This document shows positions 52,861-60,737 of a DNA stretch of 64,000 nucleotides, one piece after another. Source of the DNA: Solwaraspora sp. WMMD1047 (lineage in GTDB: Bacteria; Actinomycetota; Actinomycetes; Mycobacteriales; Micromonosporaceae); NCBI RefSeq assembly GCF_029626155.1, contig NZ_JARUBL010000001.1, positions 3,204,501 to 3,268,500 of the forward strand, written 5' to 3'. Position 1 is the stretch's first letter. Every line of letters begins with the position of its first letter. The notes below the pieces were generated by a model. It made no database searches and had not been told where the DNA came from. It saw only the letters and a program-made list of their open reading frames with translations. Both the position numbers and the translations under genes were made by a program.

Positions 52861-53049
52861 ATGACAGCTCAAACGCTCGACATCCCGCTGGACGAGTTCG
52901 ACCTGGACATTCGGGTCGAGGCTCCGGAGGCTGGAGCCACGGACAACGACCCGATGGCGTGGTGGTGCACGCACCGCTACAGCTGCCGGTGGACGAAATG
53001 CTGCTCGGGGGAATTCGCGCAGAGCGTTCCCACCGAGTACTGGAACTAG
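52861..53049 (+). CDS. lanA: Class I lanthipeptide precursor peptide
   Basis: This 62-residue peptide starts at ATG 52861, five bases after GGAGG. The N-terminal part is acidic and holds a class I leader box, FDLDIRV at residues 13-19. The C-terminal part is rich in Trp, Arg, Cys and Ser/Thr: Cys at 36, 42, 47 and 48, Ser/Thr at 37, 41, 45, 49, 55 and 58, Trp at 34, 35, 44 and 61. The leader/core border is unknown and may lie near residues 26-33. It is directly followed by LanC and LanB genes, and no leader protease is encoded nearby. I recognise no known lanthipeptide core in it. Confidence 0.85.
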   Translation: MTAQTLDIPLDEFDLDIRVEAPEAGATDNDPMAWWCTHRYSCRWTKCCSGEFAQSVPTEYWN

Positions 53050-53060
53050 CAATGCCGCCG

Positions 53061-53086
53061 GGCGGCGTGGCCTTGCCCGCGCCGCC
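53061..53086 (+). terminator. GC-rich hairpin between precursor and LanC genes (possible attenuator)
   Basis: GGCGGCG at 53061-53067 pairs with CGCCGCC at 53080-53086 around a 12-base loop, 11 bases after the precursor stop. A hairpin here would let more precursor mRNA than enzyme mRNA be made, as in other lantibiotic operons. Confidence 0.5.
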
Positions 53087-53114
53087 CCAAGGCTGCTCAG
53101 GTTAGGACCCGCCC

Positions 53115-54512
53115 ATGGCATCGTCGTCCCGCGTACCCTCGCCTGTCGTCCAGCAGCAGACCTTGCCACCTCCAGGTGCCGCACCCGCCTGGCGGCCCAC
53201 GCTGTCCGGCGTACTGCGGGAGCGTGCACTCGACTGCGCGCGGTCGGTCGGTCGACGGCTCGGTGACCCGGAGCGGGTCGCGGCGGCCATCCACGGGGCC
53301 GGCCGGCGGTCGAGCCGGTTCGAATTCGCCGGCCCGAGTCTCGCCTGTGGTTTTCCCAGCCTGGCCATGGCACTCATCCAGTTGACGCGGGTGCTGCCGG
53401 ACGAAGGTTGGGAGCGGCAGTTGCACACCTGTCTGAGTCTCTCCGCGCGTTCTACCACCCAGAGCCCGCTGCTGGCCCCGAGTCTCTACGGAGGCACCGG
53501 CGGCTTCGCTCTCGTCCTCGCCCAGGCGGCCGAGACGGAGCCGCGGTACGCGCCGACGGCGGGCAGGGTCAGAGCCGCCTTCTTCCAGCACATCGCCGAC
53601 GGTCCGTGGCGTCCGGAGACCGCCCGGGGACACCGGGGGGAGTTCAACCAGGACCAGGCGTACGACGTCGTAACCGGCGCCTCCGGTGTGCTGCGCGCGG
53701 TCATCGCCAACGGCGGCTCGGACCCGGCGGCGCGGATTTCAGTGGGACATCTGATCCGCTACCTGATCCAGATCGCGGAAGGCGACGGTGCTCGTCGTCT
53801 GCTCTCACCGGCCGACTCTCCCGACCGGGCGCTCCTGGAGGAGTGCCCGGACGGCTACTTCGACCTTGGGCTGGCACACGGCTGCGCGGGCCCGCTCGCC
53901 GCCCTGGCGCTCGCCTGGCTGGCGGGACACCGGCGTCCCGGCCAGCTTGAGGCGATCCGTCACCTGGCCGACTGGATGGTGGACCGCCGGGTCCGGGACC
54001 CGTGGGGCGTCAACTGGCCCAACCACGTGGGTCGGCACACCATGCCAGCCCGGGGCGCCCCGGTCGATCGGCCACCGTCCCGCGCCGGGTGGTGTTACGG
54101 GGCGCTCGGCATCGCGATGGCCCTGTGGCATGCGGGACGGGCCCTGGAAGCCCTCGAACTGACGACCCTCGCGATCGAGGCCGTGGAGAGCGTGTTGCGC
54201 CGCCCGCCGGCTGCCCGGCACATCCCCTCACCCACCCTCTGCCACGGCGTGGGCGGCCTGCTCATGGTGTGTCTGCGCTTGGCGCCGGCCGCCCCCGGGT
54301 CTCAGATCGAAGCCGCGATCCCGGTTCTGACCGAACAGATTCTGGACGGTTACAACGCCGCGGCGCCCCTCGGCTACCGCGACGAGGAGCAGCCGGGTGT
54401 GTTCGTCGATGATCCCGGCTTCCTCACCGGCGCCGCGGGCGTGGTACTCGCCCTGCTGGCTGCGGCCGGCGACGTCCCGCCGGACTGGGACAGGGTTCTC
54501 CTGCTGTCCTGA
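53115..54512 (+). CDS. lanC: Lanthionine synthetase C (LanC cyclase)
   Basis: This 465-residue zinc enzyme joins cysteine thiols to dehydrated Ser/Thr to form (methyl)lanthionine rings. The alpha-toroid repeats are visible (LYGGTGGFALVLAQ, LGLAHGCAGPLAALALAW, WCYGALGIAMALWHAG, LCHGVGGLLMVCL, LTGAAGVVLALL). The zinc ligands are Cys327 (GWCYG) and Cys376-His377 (LCHG), and His255 (LAHG) is the conserved active-site histidine. It is longer than typical NisC (about 415), mainly from an N-terminal extension. The start has only a weak ribosome site. Confidence 0.93.
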   Translation: MASSSRVPSPVVQQQTLPPPGAAPAWRPTLSGVLRERALDCARSVGRRLGDPERVAAAIHGAGRRSSRFEFAGPSLACGFPSLAMALIQLTRVLPDEGWERQLHTCLSLSARSTTQSPLLAPSLYGGTGGFALVLAQAAETEPRYAPTAGRVRAAFFQHIADGPWRPETARGHRGEFNQDQAYDVVTGASGVLRAVIANGGSDPAARISVGHLIRYLIQIAEGDGARRLLSPADSPDRALLEECPDGYFDLGLAHGCAGPLAALALAWLAGHRRPGQLEAIRHLADWMVDRRVRDPWGVNWPNHVGRHTMPARGAPVDRPPSRAGWCYGALGIAMALWHAGRALEALELTTLAIEAVESVLRRPPAARHIPSPTLCHGVGGLLMVCLRLAPAAPGSQIEAAIPVLTEQILDGYNAAAPLGYRDEEQPGVFVDDPGFLTGAAGVVLALLAAAGDVPPDWDRVLLLS

Positions 54513-54566
54513 CCAGCGACCTGACCACGGCGATCCAGAAAGCCCTGAGGTAGGAAGCAGGTACTC

Positions 54567-57500
54567 ATGAGCCAGGTCGACAGGGACTCACCTTCCACCG
54601 GAGAGACTGGCGTCTACGAATCTGCGGGCTTCTTCCTACTGCGCGCGCCGGTACTGCCGATCGCTGTCTACCACCAGTTGATGGCCCCGGCGGACACGGC
54701 CTGCCTCGGTCCCGGCGATGACCTTGCCTCGGCGCTGGGCGAGGTGGAGACGCGGACCCGGGACCTGCTGCGCGCGGCAGCAGCCCGGCCGGAGATCAGG
54801 CAGGCGCTGCGGGCCGCGAGCCCGTCGCTGACCGAGGCGGTGGACGTTCTCGACGCCGAGGGCACCCCGGCGCGCCGCAACGACCGCATCTACCGGAGCC
54901 TGCTGCGTTATCTGATTCGGATGAGCACCCGGGCCACGCCCTTCGGCCTCTTCGCAGGGGTTGCCGCCGGACGTTTGAGCGGCCGGGCGGACGACGACGC
55001 GCGCGGGACGCCGATCCGTCTCGAACTCCCGGTGACCGGCACCGTCCACACCAGGCCCGACATGAACTGGCTCATGGGGCTCGTGGAACGGGTCGAGCGT
55101 GACGAGGCCGCGCTGGAGTACCTGGGTGTGGTCGCCAACCCGACGGCGCATGTCGCGGGTGACCGACTGGTCCTGCCGGTCGCCGACATCTACGGCACCC
55201 GGGACACCCGCTCCATCACCCTGCGGGCCACCGGAGTTGTCCTCGAGGTGCTGCGTCGGGCCGCCCGCCCGGTGGACTACGCCGATCTGCGGCGGGGCCT
55301 GATTCGTGACCTGCCCCAGGCCGACAACGGAAGGATCAGCGCCCTGTTGCGGACGTTGTGGTCCCACGGCTTCCTGATGAGTGACCTGCGACCCGCCCTG
55401 AACGACACCGGGGCCGCCGCTACTCTGGCGGGCCGGCTTCCTGACGGACCGCACACCACCCCGTTGCGCAACGCGCTGGTGGCCACCCTCGCACTTGCCG
55501 AGCGGACACGAGCCGCCGAGCCGGCCGAGCGGGAGCGTCTCTTCGCGCGGCTCCACCGTCACCAGACGGAGATCCACGACGCCGGCTCCCCGCCCTTCCA
55601 GGTCGACATGGCACTGAACACCGCCGGCGGCTACCTGCCGCAGGGAGTCGGGGACGCCGCCGCGGACGCCGCTGAGGTACTCCTGCGGCTCGGACTCTTT
55701 CCCTCGGGCTTCCAACATCTGCGCGCATACCACGACGAGTTCGCGCAGCGCTACGGCGAGGACGCGGAGGTGCCACTGCTCGAACTGCTCAGCGCGGAGG
55801 CCGGACTGGGGCCACCCGCAACCTACACCGAGCCGGCCTCCGACCCGCCACGGTCGGCGCCGCCCTCCCCGAGCACGCCGATCCGTGACGTCGCCCTGTC
55901 CACACTGGTCTCCGAGGCCCTGCGCAGCGGTGCGCGGGAGGTGGAGCTGACCGACGACCTGTTGCACAGGCTCACGCAGTGGCGGCCCGGCACGGGTCAG
56001 CCGGCGCCCGAGGTCCTCGACGTCTTTCTCGAGCTGCACGCCGCGTCCCCGGAAGCGCTGGAAACCGGGAACTGGCGGGCCGTTCTGTCGCCCGCACCCC
56101 TGGCCGACGGCGGCAGGACCTTCGGCCGGTTCACGGAGGTGCTCCCGGCCTCGGTCACCGGTGCGCTGCGGGAGTGCGCGCGGCGCGAGGAGGCGGCGAA
56201 GCCCGAAGCCATCTTCGCCGAGCTCAGCTATCTGCCGCTGGTGCGGCGGGCCGCGAACGTCGTGGTCCACCCGGGGCTGCGCGACTACGAGATCGTGGTG
56301 AACTCCGCGGCCTCGGTGCCCGACGAGCACACCATCAGCCTGTCCGATCTCGTGGTGGGCGTCCTCGATGGGCACTTCTACGTACGGTCCCAGCGCCTTC
56401 GCAAGGAGGTCGTGGTCGGACAGAGCCACCTGCTGACCGACCTGCAGGCCCCGAACGCCTGCCGCTTCCTCCTGGAGATCGCACAGGACCGGCACCCGCT
56501 GCTCGCGGCCTTTCACTGGGGGCCGTACAAGAGCGCCCCGTTTCTGCCCCGGCTCGTCCGTGGCAAGGTCGTCGTCAGTCCGGCGCAGTGGGTTCTCCAG
56601 CACGACACGGTACGGCCGACCGGCGCCGGGCCGCAGAGCGCTCGCGCGTACCGGGCCGTCCAGCAGTGGCGGGAGCGGTGGAGCGTGCCGCGTCACGTCC
56701 ACCTTGTGGAGTTGGAGAGTCGCCTGCTGCTCGATCTGCAGCATCCGGCATGCGTCGCCGAACTGCTCACGGCACTGGCCAGGACGGCGGCGCCCGGGCG
56801 CCTCGCCGTGCAGGAGGCACTGCCCGACACCGACGATCACTGGCTGTGCGACAGTGAGGGCAGGGCGTACGCGTCGGAGGTGGTCGTGCCGGTGTGGCGC
56901 CGCACGCGGACCGAGCCACCGCGCGGACCGGGCGCGGACGAGCCACTGCCGACCCGGTTGTCCCGCTATCCGGCCCGTCCGCCCGCCCTCGCCGACATCG
57001 GCAGGCTTCCCGGCGAGGAGTGGGTGTACCTCAAGCTGTACACGCCCAGCCGGCGCCAGGACGAAGCCGTGGCCCGCCCGGTCGCGCAGCTCCAGGCGGA
57101 GCTGCGGGCACAGAATCTGCTCGCTGACTGGTTCTTCATGCGCTACGCCGACCCCGAACCGCACCTGCGCGTGCGGCTGCTGGCGGTGCCCGGTGAGCGG
57201 ACCGGTGAGGCGTTGCTGACGCGTACGGCCGCGTGGGCACGAGACGTGGTGCGCTCCGGACTCGCCTGGAAGTTCAGCTTCGACACCTACTTCCCGGAGG
57301 TGTGGCGGTACGGCGGCCCGGTCGCGATGACCGCGGTGGAGCGAGCCTTCGGCACCGACAGCGACGTCTCGCAGGCCGTCGTCGCCGCGCGGCACGCCGG
57401 TGTGCTGGGCCCGGACCCGGCCGTGACCACGGCCTTCTGCCTCGACCGGCTCCTCGAGGCCTGGGGACTCGGCTTCGACGAGCGGCTCGCCTTCATCCGT

Positions 57501-57857
57501 GCCCGCTCGGACAAGGACGAGTTCAGCGAGGCGTTCGAACCGCACCGGACCGAGCTCTGCGAACTGCTGCGGCCCTGGCGGCGCCCCGCCGACCTACCGG
57601 AGCGGCAGGTGCTGCTCGCTGTGACCAGCCCGTACGCCGAACGCCTCGGCGAGACCGCCGCCGCTGTCAGGGATCTGCACCGGGAGGGTGCACTCTGGCA
57701 GGCCCCCGAGCAGATCCTCGCCAGTCTGGTGCACATGCACGTCAACCGGGCCTGCGGCATCGGGGCGAGCCGCGAGCGGAAGGTCTACGGGTTCTGGCGC
57801 AAGGCACTCGACGCTCTGGAGCAGCGTCCCGACCGTACGGAGGTGACATCACGATGA
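54567..57857 (+). CDS. lanB: Lanthipeptide dehydratase (full-length LanB)
   Basis: This 1096-residue class I dehydratase uses glutamyl-tRNA to glutamylate and then eliminate Ser/Thr in the precursor. The N-terminal glutamylation domain begins FFLLRAPVLPIAVYHQL and contains LLRYLIRMSTRATPFGLFAGVAAG, AELSYLPLVRRAANVVVHP and LVVGVLDGHFYVRS. The C-terminal elimination (SpaB_C / thiopeptide-type) domain starts near residue 815 (WVYLKLYTPSRRQDEAV, DWFFMRYADPEPHLRVRLL). Both are in one chain, so this is not a split-LanB system. TAGGAAG precedes the ATG. The stop overlaps the first PhyH gene by ATGA. Confidence 0.94.
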   Translation: MSQVDRDSPSTGETGVYESAGFFLLRAPVLPIAVYHQLMAPADTACLGPGDDLASALGEVETRTRDLLRAAAARPEIRQALRAASPSLTEAVDVLDAEGTPARRNDRIYRSLLRYLIRMSTRATPFGLFAGVAAGRLSGRADDDARGTPIRLELPVTGTVHTRPDMNWLMGLVERVERDEAALEYLGVVANPTAHVAGDRLVLPVADIYGTRDTRSITLRATGVVLEVLRRAARPVDYADLRRGLIRDLPQADNGRISALLRTLWSHGFLMSDLRPALNDTGAAATLAGRLPDGPHTTPLRNALVATLALAERTRAAEPAERERLFARLHRHQTEIHDAGSPPFQVDMALNTAGGYLPQGVGDAAADAAEVLLRLGLFPSGFQHLRAYHDEFAQRYGEDAEVPLLELLSAEAGLGPPATYTEPASDPPRSAPPSPSTPIRDVALSTLVSEALRSGAREVELTDDLLHRLTQWRPGTGQPAPEVLDVFLELHAASPEALETGNWRAVLSPAPLADGGRTFGRFTEVLPASVTGALRECARREEAAKPEAIFAELSYLPLVRRAANVVVHPGLRDYEIVVNSAASVPDEHTISLSDLVVGVLDGHFYVRSQRLRKEVVVGQSHLLTDLQAPNACRFLLEIAQDRHPLLAAFHWGPYKSAPFLPRLVRGKVVVSPAQWVLQHDTVRPTGAGPQSARAYRAVQQWRERWSVPRHVHLVELESRLLLDLQHPACVAELLTALARTAAPGRLAVQEALPDTDDHWLCDSEGRAYASEVVVPVWRRTRTEPPRGPGADEPLPTRLSRYPARPPALADIGRLPGEEWVYLKLYTPSRRQDEAVARPVAQLQAELRAQNLLADWFFMRYADPEPHLRVRLLAVPGERTGEALLTRTAAWARDVVRSGLAWKFSFDTYFPEVWRYGGPVAMTAVERAFGTDSDVSQAVVAARHAGVLGPDPAVTTAFCLDRLLEAWGLGFDERLAFIRARSDKDEFSEAFEPHRTELCELLRPWRRPADLPERQVLLAVTSPYAERLGETAAAVRDLHREGALWQAPEQILASLVHMHVNRACGIGASRERKVYGFWRKALDALEQRPDRTEVTSR

Positions 57858-58747
57858 GTGAGGACGTTCTGGCCGCGAGGGCACGAGAGTTCCAGGAGTC
57901 GGGTTATCTGTGGCTGCGCGGGGTCTTCACGGCCGACGAGATCGCCTCGTTCCGGCGCCTGTACGACGAGGGCGCGGCCGACTGGATGTTCGTTCACGGT
58001 CGGGAGGACCCGCCGCTGATCGTCGGCAACCTTGTCGAGCGCAGCCCGCGCACCGTCCTGCCTGCGGTGACCCATCCAGACCTGCTGGGTCTGGCCGAGG
58101 CGCTGATGGGTCCGGCCGTGCAACTGGACAGCACCGTGCTGTTCAGCGCTGACGCGGAGGAGCCGGAGGCCGAGGGCCGGCCGGTGCACTGGCACCGGGA
58201 CCGGTTCGGCTACTTCCCGAACGGAGGGTACGTCGCGCCCCGTCTGATCATCTGCTTCGCGTACCTCCAGGAGATGTCTCTCGAATACGGCCCGCTGCGG
58301 GTCGTCCCCGGTTCGCACCGGGAGCCGGTGAGCATCCCCGAGGACCGTCTGGAGGAGCCGTACGAGGACGAGTTGCTGCTGCACACCTCTCCCGGTGACG
58401 TCGTGGTCATCCACCACAACCTGCTGCACTCCGGCACGCACAGCGTGAGCCGGGGCAGGCGGCAGTTCCTGGGTATCGGCTACAACACCTCGGCGATGCG
58501 CCACGACGAGTCCTTCGCCGGGCCGAACGTTCAGGCGCTACTCAGGACCGCGCGTCGGACCGGGGACCGGAGGACGCAACGTCTCTTCGGCGAGGACGAG
58601 ATGTTCAACGTACGGCAGAACGCGGGCTTCACAGTGCCGGAGCACGCCGCGTGGCAGGAGTGGCGGCGGACCGACGACGAGCAGACGGCAGGAACCAGCG
58701 AGGCGCGTGCCCAGGTGGTGCAGGCGCGAGGGAGGGTCTCTCGGTGA
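57854..58747 (+). CDS. Phytanoyl-CoA dioxygenase (PhyH) family Fe(II)/2-oxoglutarate oxygenase, copy 1
   Basis: This 297-residue enzyme has the PhyH start FQESGYLWLRGVFTADEI, the metal motif HxD in PVHWHRDRFGYF, GPLRVVPGSHREPV and the distal histidine region HHNLLHSGTHSVSRGRRQFLGIGY with the 2-oxoglutarate-binding arginine. It overlaps lanB and the next gene, so it belongs to the lanthipeptide operon and probably hydroxylates a residue of the peptide, as the PhyH-like CinX does on aspartate in cinnamycin. The target is not known. Confidence 0.88.
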   Translation: MSEDVLAARAREFQESGYLWLRGVFTADEIASFRRLYDEGAADWMFVHGREDPPLIVGNLVERSPRTVLPAVTHPDLLGLAEALMGPAVQLDSTVLFSADAEEPEAEGRPVHWHRDRFGYFPNGGYVAPRLIICFAYLQEMSLEYGPLRVVPGSHREPVSIPEDRLEEPYEDELLLHTSPGDVVVIHHNLLHSGTHSVSRGRRQFLGIGYNTSAMRHDESFAGPNVQALLRTARRTGDRRTQRLFGEDEMFNVRQNAGFTVPEHAAWQEWRRTDDEQTAGTSEARAQVVQARGRVSR

Positions 58748-59691
58748 TGACGAACGACATGACGACCAGCGGCTCCACGAGCCACGACTTCCAGCGGTAT
58801 CTGACCCAGGAACAGGTCGACCACTTCCATACCTTCGGCTTTCTCGTGCTGCCACAGTTGCTGACGGCCGACGAGATGACCCGATTGACCGAGGAGGTCG
58901 AGCGCAGCCACACCGATGCCTACGGCTACCTCAACGGGGCGCGGCCTGAGGGGCAGGGCCTGCCCTCGTACCTGCTGCCGATGATGAGCACGGAGCGCAC
59001 CCCGTTCAGCCTCGAACTCCTCGAGGACCGCCGGTTTTTCGGCGTCGCCAACGAACTTGTCCGGGCCCGGGCGCTGCCCACCTTCGCGGAGAGCATCCTG
59101 CTGTTCACCCAGACGCCGCTGCACCGCGACTGCATGCCCGGCATGCACGGTGTCACCTTCGCGGTCTATCTGGAGCCGCTCACCGCGGACACCGGTGCGC
59201 TGCGCTTCCTGGCCGGCTCGCATCACGCCGACTTCTCCGCGGCCTCGGAGGGTTGGAAGAAGAAGTACGGCATCTGGGCGGAGGAGTGGGGCGAGAAGGC
59301 CGTACGCCAGCAGGTGTCCGATCTGCCCTTGACGGTCGCCGAGACCCGGCGGGGCGACGTGATCGTGTTCGACTGGCAGATCTGGCACGCCAGCATCAAC
59401 GGCGTCGACCGGCTGCAGTGGTCGGTGAGCTATGCCAACGAGCCCACCACGGCTGAGGAGGAGGACGTCTTCAGCCGCTTCTTCCACAGCGCGGGTTCGG
59501 TCGACCCCGATGCCCCGTACGACACCACCGCCTACCCCCGCTACGACAGGGAGTGGATGCGGCAGGCGCGGGACAACCCGCGGATGGCGCCGGTCATCGC
59601 GCGGATGCGGGAGCTGCACATGATAGGGAATCCGGATGATCCCGAGTATGGGACGTCAGGCGGTCCGGTATCCCGCGCGGCGCACGGTTGA
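58744..59691 (+). CDS. Phytanoyl-CoA dioxygenase (PhyH) family oxygenase, copy 2
   Basis: This 315-residue enzyme is a second, clearly divergent PhyH protein: YLTQEQVDHFHTFGFLVLPQLL, metal motif TPLHRDCMPGMHG, TGALRFLAGSHHADF and distal histidine in VFDWQIWHASINGVDRLQWSVSY. GGAGG lies eight bases before GTG 58744, which overlaps the previous stop. ATG 58747 is the next codon. Low likeness between the two copies suggests two separate oxidations rather than a recent duplication. Confidence 0.88.
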   Translation: MMTNDMTTSGSTSHDFQRYLTQEQVDHFHTFGFLVLPQLLTADEMTRLTEEVERSHTDAYGYLNGARPEGQGLPSYLLPMMSTERTPFSLELLEDRRFFGVANELVRARALPTFAESILLFTQTPLHRDCMPGMHGVTFAVYLEPLTADTGALRFLAGSHHADFSAASEGWKKKYGIWAEEWGEKAVRQQVSDLPLTVAETRRGDVIVFDWQIWHASINGVDRLQWSVSYANEPTTAEEEDVFSRFFHSAGSVDPDAPYDTTAYPRYDREWMRQARDNPRMAPVIARMRELHMIGNPDDPEYGTSGGPVSRAAHG

Positions 59692-59698
59692 GTCAGGC

Positions 59699-60721
59699 GT
59701 GCGGCTGCTGATCCTGGGCGGGACGGGACTGCTCGGCCGCCCACTGGTCGAGGGCGCCGTGCTCGAAGGCTGGGACGTCACCACGTTCAACCGGGGTCTG
59801 ACCGGCCCCGACCACGCGACGATCAAGGCTCTGCGTGGCGACCGGGACGCCGCGGGAGGGCTGGCCGCCCTGCGCTCCGGCAGCTGGGACGCGGTGCTCG
59901 ACACCAGCGGTCTGGTCCCGTCGTCGGTGGAGCGCTCGGCGCGTCTGCTCGCAGACCGGGCCGGGACGTACCTGTTCGTCTCGTCGCTCGCCGCCCTTTC
60001 CTGGCCCGGGACTCCCGCCACCGACGATCTGCCGCCACGTGACTGCCCGCCGACCGCGTCCGTGGCGGACACCGGGTACGGCACCCTGAAGGCTGGCTGC
60101 GAGCGAGCCCTGGTCGCAGCTCTCGGAGATCGGTTCTTCATCGTGCGGCCCGGGCTGATCAGCGGACCGGGCGACGCACACGGGCCGGTCGGCCGGTGGC
60201 TGCGGAGGGCCGCCCGCGGGGGCCGGATCCTCGCGGGCGGCGAACCCGCCGGCCCGGTCCAGCTACTCGACTGCCGCGACCTGGCGTCCTGGCTGCTCGC
60301 TTGTGCGAGGCATGGCAGGACGGGCACCCGTAACGCCACGAGCCCGCGGGGCGCGATGACGATGGGTGCTCTCCTCGGGGCATGTGTCGCGGCCACCGGG
60401 TCGGATGGGCGGCTGGTCTGGGCCGACGACGAGTTCCTCGTCGGCAGCGGGGTGCGCGCCTGGGTTGATCTTCCACTGTGGGAGCCGTCCTCTGCACCGG
60501 GCCACGCGAACCGCTGGATGGTGGATGCCGGGGCGGCGCATGCCGCGGGGCTCAGCTGCCGCCCGCTGGTGGAGACGGTCGACGACACCTGGGCGGAGCT
60601 GAGGGACGGGCCCCGGCACGACGCCGGCGGGCCCGGCCCGCTGCCGACGGAACGGGAGCGGGAACTCGTCGACGCCTGGCTGGGCGGCATGCGGGACGGC
60701 CTCGCCGTACCGCGGTCCTAG
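59699..60721 (+). CDS. NAD(P)-dependent epimerase/dehydratase-like (extended SDR) enzyme
   Basis: This protein of about 340 residues has a Rossmann start LLILGGTGLLGRPLVEGAV, FNRG for cofactor specificity, VLDTSG, YLFVSSLAAL and the YxxxK active-site pair in GYGTLKAGCERAL. It resembles SDR reductases and isomerases more than sugar epimerases with a full sugar-binding domain. In the lanthipeptide operon it could reduce or dehydrogenate a modified residue, which is inference. GTG 59699 is the preferred start; its ribosome site is weak, so translation may be coupled to the gene ending eight bases upstream. Confidence 0.82.
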   Translation: MRLLILGGTGLLGRPLVEGAVLEGWDVTTFNRGLTGPDHATIKALRGDRDAAGGLAALRSGSWDAVLDTSGLVPSSVERSARLLADRAGTYLFVSSLAALSWPGTPATDDLPPRDCPPTASVADTGYGTLKAGCERALVAALGDRFFIVRPGLISGPGDAHGPVGRWLRRAARGGRILAGGEPAGPVQLLDCRDLASWLLACARHGRTGTRNATSPRGAMTMGALLGACVAATGSDGRLVWADDEFLVGSGVRAWVDLPLWEPSSAPGHANRWMVDAGAAHAAGLSCRPLVETVDDTWAELRDGPRHDAGGPGPLPTERERELVDAWLGGMRDGLAVPRS

Positions 60722-60737
60722 CACCGGAAGGAGACCC

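Noticed and set aside
54636-57545. Long minus-strand open frame (about 970 codons) opposite lanB
   Set aside because: It is antisense to a clear LanB and its composition (Arg/Gly/His/Pro-rich, no domain) is that of a high-GC shadow frame.
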